Below the pieces are notes generated by a model. It worked only from the letters and a program-made list of their open reading frames with translations. It was not told where the DNA came from and searched no databases. This document shows positions 51,601-60,600 of a stretch of DNA of 64,000 bases, piece after piece. The position numbers and the translations under genes were made by a program. The DNA is from Icerya purchasi (lineage: Eukaryota; Arthropoda; Insecta; Hemiptera; Monophlebidae): assembly GCA_039619475.1 (NCBI GenBank), contig CM077116.1:23819191-23883190 (forward strand), given 5' to 3'. Numbering within the stretch: the first letter of the stretch is position 1; the number at the start of each line of letters is the position of its first letter.

Positions 51601-54600
51601 TTTTAATATTTTGGACATTGTCGCTAACTGTGTTTCATCGATTATTATCAAATCGATAGCGCTTGCTTCATTAAAATTACTGAAAGTTTTAATATTGTAA
51701 GGATTACAAACCCGTAAATCATAGCTGCCGTACGTTACATTAGATAAACTAAAAAATCTTAAAAACTACAAAAAAGGGCATAAATATCGATTATATCATT
51801 TCCTTTTGGTGATCATTTAAAAATCGCATAGTGTATAGTGGATTCACATTTCTTTTAAATTTTTATTGAACTTTGAAAGCGTCTGATTTTATTCTTAACT
51901 TTTATATATATTTTTATTTTATTTTTTAAATATCAACTTACATAACTTGCTACGAATTTTTATTTTTCTATTGCATTTCTTTTCTACTTGCCCTTTTTCT
52001 TTTTTTTTCTGTTAGTTTATAAGAAGAATACGTTATATCATTTTAATTTTGTTGTTTTTAAGAAATTTTCTTTGTTCAATTTCCTTTAGTGTTTTTTATG
52101 TTTTATTATTTTCATTGTATTTTAATGCTTCAACGCTCCTCGCAATTTCTGCGCATAGATGGAAATGTGTACAATAATAACTAATAACAATAATAATAAA
52201 GTTATTTGATTTGATTTGTTTATTATTAATATTATTGATAATAAGATCGTTTTTGACATTGAAATTGTTAATAGCATTACTGATTGCTGCACTGGCGTTA
52301 TCGGAAACGCATAAATCAGTTTGTGAAAGTCGAAATTCCTTTGTCGGCAAGGATGATTCAGGAGAAATAGGACTGGGAAGTTTCCGTTTGTTGGATGAAT
52401 CCAGCTCCATCAAACTGAGAGAAAAAACCATCTCGAGACGGTTTCTTAGAATTGGAGGAAGCCGTCGAGAGTGCCCCTCCGCCTTAGACGAGCTCATCTA
52501 TCCGACCAAGTGAACAAAATGAAGTAAACTACCGAAATAATGGAAACAAAAAACAGAATAAGGAGAAATAAATAAATAAATAATAAGAGCGGAAACAATA
52601 AACGAAAGTACAGCTGGTACAAGTTAACGAATAATTAGTACCCCAACATTTTTTTCTGCCACAAAAAAGAAAATTCGCTTCAAAAAGTGAATATAGAAGA
52701 AGACGACAAAGTACCGGCAAAATTGATTACTCCACCTAGTTAATTTTCGTTGTTCTATACGAAGTATAGAAATGTTAGAGCTGGAAGTTCGGGGGTGTCC
52801 TTAGGCAAGGTGAAGGTGCGCAGCCCCTTAAGAGGAACGAAGGGCCCAGCTATATATTTATATGTTGCTTGTGTGCGCGAGAAGGGGTGTGTATATATTA
52901 AATCTAAGTTCTATTGTAGCTAGTTTGACTATTTATTCTGTAAATGGTAATGGAGATTTAAAAGTTAAACATCATGAACTTGTTTATTTTAATTATTAAA
53001 AAACTGTTTATTAAATACAATTATCTGTTTTTTCGTGATAATGCGTATAATTAGCTTAATTCTGTTTGGTAAATACATTATATATTGCAGAAATTAATAA
53101 CACATAAATTGATCGCGTTATTAAAATCTGTCATGAAAAACTATTGTTAGTCTCATTCTAATTTTAATTTATTGTAATTTAAATGGTTTGTTTTGTTCGG
53201 TTTTTTTTTTTTTTTTTTTTTTTTATATTGTTATGCCAGAAATATTGTTTTTATGGTAAATTTTTGAAATCATTCAGTAAGATTTATTACAAACGCATTT
53301 GATGAAATATGAAATCTACTTCGGTTGATTTAAATCATCTGGACAATAAGGTTTTTAAAATAAAAACCTCCTTTATACAACAACCAAGTTAATCAGATTA
53401 AATTATATGTTTAAGTGCGAATAAATAAAAACCAAAAACCAAAATAAAAATATAGTTAGTTGCAATTCACAAAAAGTAAAAACGGACACGTTTCAGTTAC
53501 TTGCTTCATAATTGTGGTTATTATGAAAATCATAAGTATTATATTATTTTAAATAGTTCTATAACAATGCTTACTTTGGTGCCTTTATTTACAACTGTTT
53601 CGGCCAGTGTTCTGACTTTTGAATTAATATACTCTGTAGAATAGCTGCAAAGTATCGTTGAAACTGGTAAGACAACTATTAAAATATGTCTTACATTTCA
53701 TGGCATATTTTTTTCACAATGGTTTATTAAAATCAACTAAATATTATGAAATACAGCTGCTTTCGTATGTCCTAAAAAGTAAATTAATACTCCGCTTAAT
53801 AATGCTGCTTTCAAACGTAAACATTGTATGCAGGCCTCTGCTTTTTAATTTATTACCTGAGTGGTTAGTTACTTTCTAAGTGATGGCAGTTTTATTAAAA
53901 AATAAACAGCGATGCTCAAGAAATTTCTGTCCATTCTTTTGTTTGGGGTGATAATGTGATTCATCAGTGGACTCCATACGAATAAAACGGCTAAAACAAA
54001 ATTCTCTTGTTAATGAGTGGACTTGTTTTCAAGTGAGTAGACAAGTTTTTTAGTAACCTCACAGAAAATCACGATGAAAATTAACCGGAAATCATCGTCA
54101 TTAGCCAAATTCTTAAAATTACATCTTCAGTTATGCATTTTACTCGATGTATTTCGAAAAATACTTTTCAAGTTTATTATTAGTCAATTCATATTATTAA
54201 ATTTTTTTTTTTTAAATTTTGTAACAAACATGTATCAAAGAGAGTGTATATGTGTTTAGATGTAAGAATTTATTTATTTTTTTTTTTTTTTTTTTTGTGG
54301 GCGTTGAAAATTCAACCCATCGACATAAGAATTTATATAATTTATGCTAATTACAATGTATAGCAGTATGAAAATTGTATTCATTATTGTATTTTGTTAA
54401 TACTGGTTTTCTAATTGATGTTATATGTATATGGATGTGTGTATGTGTGCGCGTATGACCGTATGTGTTTGCACTTTTTTTTAAACATAAGGTATTTCAT
54501 TTCATTTTTCATTTTTTGGATTTAATTAATTTTTTTAGTTCTATGTTTAAATATATTAATGTGATCAGCTGCGTTACTTGCTCGATGTGTAATGCATTTG

Positions 54601-57600
54601 AAGACTTATTTGTAATATTAACCTTTCGTTGGTCGCGCACCACTTTCCAAACGTCTTTGGTCGCTCGGTGAGGGAATTCCCGCCATGTAAAATTTACTCC
54701 GACGTTGCCAGTTTACGCGCGGAATTTCGAAACAGTTATAATTTTTTAAAAGATAATTGGATAGCAACGTAATAAATTAAAAATCAGTTATGCTAATTAA
54801 ATTAAAATTTCTTTATTTAATGAGATTTTATATTATCAGTTTTAAAATTTTAATTAATCAATAAATATTAAAAAATACTTATTCTAATTACTTTTTCTAC
54901 ATATTTGGCAATGTTGCGAACTAAATTTTACCTACGATTGTGGTCGCACAGTGAGGGAATCCCCACGATTTCATGGTCTACTCACAATAAAAAATTATTA
55001 TAAAGTAATTACAACTATATAAATATTTTAGATCGACTTGTGACATTTCAATACACGAATAGCTAAATTATTTTATGTAAATTATAAGTATTTTATTAAA
55101 TATTTACATTAAAAAAAAAAAAAGACGGGGATTCCCTCATAGCGCGACCAACGAAAGGTTAATAAAAACTAATTTTATATGAAAAAATAATGAAGAAATT
55201 TAAAGAAAGATAAAAGATAATTATGTAGTGTTTCTATTAAGATAAAAAATACCTGTACTCTCGTCGTTACTATTAACTGGTAATCATTCCCTAATTATAC
55301 ATCATAAATAAATAATAATTTTTAATCATTTGGTTTTGTTTAATATTTAGGATATGAAGTTTGTGAAATCGAATGATGTACCTTTATTTTTACGACCACA
55401 TCAACCTAAAAGCGAAGTTGAAAACATTTCCGAACTTCTAAAGTCTCCTAAAAAACCAGTACCGGTAGAGAAGGTGTTTACCGGTGAAGAATGTATAATT
55501 GAGGTAAGTGATTCATTTAAAAAAGGTAAAATTTATATTTTAATATGAAATTAAGTAATTTTTAGATTTGTACTTTTTAATCTACGCTTCTTTTTTTTTA
55601 TTACAATTTTGTTTTGTTTCGTTTTACTGATTATTTAAAGTATCAAAAATTTTAACTTAAACTCTTTTAAACTATCAAAACAGGGTTCTTTAATGCGCTC
55701 TGGAGGCCACTACAACAAAAGACATATTAAGAATGGAATGTAAATTTTTTTTTTTTTAATATTTCATTTTTTCTGTAAAGCAAAAATTTCTCTGTCCATT
55801 GCTATTTTTAAAGGGGAATTTTATAAATTAAAGTTATCCGAAATGTATCCGTTATAAAAAAAAGAATTATGTATACCAAATATTAAGCAGGTGAGTTGAT
55901 AATTTTTACTATTTAATTGAAAATGATTCCTTTGAAAGTATTTTAACAGTTTTCAAATTTATGAAAAATATAAAATAAATTATTCATCATTTATCAAAGT
56001 CGTCGCGATAGCTTAGTTGCTAGAGCACTTGATTTTCGTTATTTACCACAGGTAACAAATTTTTTCTTCTTCTGAATATTTCTTGAATTATTTTGATATT
56101 TTTTTGAAAATATTCTTAAATCTAATCTACTCCGAAAAGAAGAATCAAATCTAAAAATTTTTGTTTCAAAATGCAAATTATGGTAGATTAAGAAATGTTT
56201 GTAAAAAAAGTACTTCGGATTAAAGAAACTAATCCTATAGTAAGCAAATAAGGTGTATGGAAAAGTATTTTTTTTTTTTTTAAATTATGGGCACGTCAGG
56301 ACATTTACCCAACACAAAAGATTAGAAGAATAGAAAGACATATGGAGCGACGGGTTATATCAAGGAACGATTAGAGACAGAAGAAATGAAGGCGGCTAAC
56401 AAAGGAACAACAGAAGGAGATGGAAAAGCGAGAATGTAGAGGGCACTGTAAGAAGTAGGGGGACCAAGGCTAAGCGAATTGGAATAAAAGATCGCGCGTT
56501 CTGTAAAAATGAAGGAACATTCGAATAGTACGTGGTTTGCATCACACGTGACATTTAAGGTAGGAGGATGAAAGGGACACAAAGAAGATTGAACAAGAGC
56601 AAAGCGGAAACGAGAAGCCGGGAGCAGGCTATGATTAAAACGAAGGCGAACTATGGAAGAAGTGACAAAACGGCTGATACTGGGAAAATTGTTAAACCAA
56701 GGAGAAACAGATGGAGAAAGCTGTAATAAGGCAAGGTAAAAAGAGTCAGGGTTGAAGTTGATGCTATCTTCTTGGCCATATCGGCACGTCTTAAAGTTGA
56801 CCAAATTAGCTAAAATTTTAACGCTATGATTTTTTCATATAAGAGAACAAGACTACGAGCTAGGAGATTAAGAATTTTAACCTTGAAAAATAAGGACCAC
56901 TCTAGTGTGCAACTACTATGGTTATTACAGCGCACACATGGGGAGATCATTTAAATATGCTGAGTTAAGGCGCTCATTCTAACGAAGGCAATAACCCCTG
57001 GTGATGGCAATTGCCTCATTTGAGAGGATGCGCTCTATGTTTCGCAATAGGCCAAGTTGTTTTCGTAATACCGTAAACTTTTGGCAGCTAAGCAGTATGT
57101 TAGAAACTGTCGGTACGCTTGTCTGACCGCACAAGGGGCACATAGCCGGATGCGGCGTTTTATGGATTACGTGTTTGTGGGAAATAGCGATGTGGCCGAT
57201 TCTCAGCCGGCTGAGGATCTTAAAGTCGTATCGGGATGTTCCTTCCGGCCCCCATCATGATTTAACTGTGGACTTAATGATTCTTAAGAATGTTGTAGCA
57301 ACTGTCCATTCAGTTCTCCACGCCTTTAAGAATGTATATGCAATTGATAACGGTAGCTCCGCGTCCTCTGGCATTGGCGAGAGCAAGGCAAAACGTGCTG
57401 CTCCGTTGACCGTTTCATTACCAGGCACTCCAATGTGCCCAGGAACCCACAGCAGAGACACATGACTGTCCATTAGATACAATTGGTACAAGTAGTGGTA
57501 TATTTTTAGTACAAGCGAGTTGTTGTATTTCTGCTTCTTAATCATGTTTAAAGAATGTAGGGAATCAGTAACCAGGAGGAAATCACTGGCTCTGGTGCGA

Positions 57601-60600
57601 GTTATAACGACGTGGTGGAAGCAGTGTACAATTGCATATAGTTCTGCATCCACTGCGAAACAGGCATCATTGAATCGGGTTTCGTATGGGATGTCGTGAT
57701 CTTCGAATGCGCAGGTTGTGGGCAATGGACCTGCCTCACCAACTGTCTTAGCTCCATCAGTGTAAATTGCTCTAACTGCCAGTTCCACTGCATGTAGGGG
57801 ACTTGTTGTGTTTGGATTTGTTTTTGCGATAGATCAGTATTTATCTGGAAAGTGATCCAAGGGAGAATAAAGAGTTTGGGGCTGGGTGTTGACCTCTGTA
57901 CAGACGTGGTACCACGTCTTCGCAGACCGGCCAGTAATTCTGGTAGTGGGTCGCCGGGAAAGTTTGGTTCAAGAGGACAATGTTCCAACTTTAGGAGGAG
58001 GTTTCGTGTGTAGCTGAAATGATGGTAGATATTTCGCAGTATGAAATATTTTCGGAATTAGGAAAGCGGGGGGCACTCAGATAGAACGCACATACTGGCA
58101 GCTGGAGAGATTCGATGCACTTCCAAAATGGTTCTCAATGCGGAGTGATGTACAGGATTAAGGGATTTCAATAGAAATTTGTTGATTGAGGAGTGTACCT
58201 GCACCCGTAATGGATTTTCGATAAGATCAGCGATCCGTAAATGTTAAAGAGGAATTTAGGATTAATATTACATCTGGAGCCAGCCAAATATTTCAATATG
58301 AGGATAGAATTAGTGCAGCTATGTTTTAAGTTGGCAGTATGAGACTTTCGAGTAAGCCTAGAATCAAAGATTAATCCGAGGAATTTGAAAGTGGCTTTCC
58401 GGGGAAGAGGAAGGTTGTTTAGATTTAGGAACACACTGGGAGAGGAACGGCGCCCCCTGCAAAAATCAACATAAACGGATTTACTCGCTGAGATGGCTAG
58501 GCCGTTGTTTTCAGACCAACTCTGTATTTTATCGATAGTTTTCTGGAGTATTTTTTAAGCGATAGGAAGAAAATTTGACGATAAGGAAATGTTAAGTTAA
58601 TCGATAAACAACCGGGCGGTTATAGGCGGCGAGTTGCAATCGGCTACGTCATTGACGTATATTACCAATAAGTGAAGTGTTATCTATATCTTCTATTTTA
58701 TTTTATTTGGCTTTTTATTTCTTATCTCAGGGATGCCACGGCGAGTTTTAGTCCCGCGGACCTATTTTTTATGCTGTTATTATGATTAATTTTGTTAATT
58801 ATTATAATTTCTAATTAGTATAATAATTATTAATATTATTATTATAAATTTTTAATTAGCTCATTATTTTCTTTTTATATACATATTTTTTCTTTTATTT
58901 TTATCCACGTACACAAGAATGTTAATTATTATTTAGTTATTTATTATCAACATGTACATAAATCTTTCGTGGACGGTCGACCGTAATAAAATTTGAATAT
59001 TTTTATTTAAAATCAAAAACATTGAAATAATACAATTTAAATAATAAATTTCAACCGAATGGTTAATATAAATTTATATAAAGTATATACATATCTCGAA
59101 TTCCGGGGTGTCGATGCCGATGATATGATGATGCTGATTTGTTGTTCCTCTTCGTTGATATTTTCTGACGTAAGACTTTTGGGATTCGAATCTTTTCGTT
59201 CGTTTTAAATTAATTCATTGATATATTTTTTAATAAACGCGATAACATAATTATTATTTGATACGGCCGAATATGACAACCACGGAAAGTGTCTGGCCAA
59301 TATCGTGGGCCACCGGCGCGGACTCCCCCGCAGCCTTTATTTAAACCGTCTTTTTCCGACTCTAAAATCTGAATTCAACTCTTGAACTCCCGATCGTTCG
59401 TCAACCTATTTCCGATCTCCGAACCAAATCGAAGATCCTTCCACCGTCGGACGGCGTTTCCTCCAGCACTATTTCCATTACGTCAGACGTGACGTAACAT
59501 CACTCCAGGTATCATCAACCCCGATCATTCGCCGAATTACACACACATTTACACTCCCGCACGCCTTAGATTCTATATTATTTACTAATTTGTTTATTAT
59601 ATATGTTTCATGTAATGTACACATTACATAAGACTGCACTCAGAGCAGAGCCTTGTAGCACGCCATTCTCAGTTGGAATGGGTGCTGATAGTGATGTACC
59701 AATCTTAACCCGGATCGTTCGATTGCTTAAGAAACTAGCGATATAATTGCCTTTCTGATCATTTATTCCAGCGGCTTTGAGCTTTATCAATAATCCATGC
59801 CGCTATATGCGATTGAATGCTTTTGCTAAATCGAAAAAACTTGTTACTATTGCAGAGTTATTAAGTGATCGCCTGTCGATCTCGCTTTACGCCCTCCGGC
59901 TTGAATAGGAGAAAGGATATTGTTTCGTTCAAGGGCATAGAGGAAGCGCCTGTTTACCATTTTTTCCATTACTTGGGATAAAACATTTAAAAGGAAAATT
60001 GGACGATAGCTTTTAGGACGGAATGGATCTTTATTTGGTTTTAATATAGGAATATTGTATGCCATTTTCCAGAATTGAGGAATATCGCCAGATATCCATA
60101 TTTAGTTATAAATATTAAGGAGAAACTCTTTAGTCTGTGCTGGCAAATATTTAACCATGTATGGATGAACAGAGTAGAGACCAGGTGCACTGTTGCGAGT
60201 ATGAAATTTGAGTTGAAAGTTTAACTCGGCCATAAAAAATTTGCTGTTGAAAGCATCTGCGGACTGTTGCGGGAAGGATAATTCTTGTTGTTCATAAAAA
60301 GCCTTTCTAGATGTAAACTCGGTGGAATAGACAAGGGAGAAGAATTCTGATAATGCTGTACGAAGATATTCGCAACATTGCTTGGATCTGATATGATTGA
60401 GTTGTTATGGATTAAAGAGGTATGGGAGTTGGATCAATTAAGGCCATTCATTGATTTAATTTTTGCCCACGTCATTTAGTTAGATGTGGATTGGGCTATA
60501 GAATTGATGAAAGAGATCCATGATTCTTGCTTCTTCATCTTAATTATATAACTTTGGCGCGTAACTTTTTGAATTCAATCAAGTCACTGATTAATTTTGA

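Noticed and set aside
52211..52513. Plus-strand frame with a signal-peptide-like start at 52211
   Set aside because: It is opposite the ORF1-like minus-strand frame of the LINE, and its Leu/Ile run comes from the trinucleotide-rich DNA.
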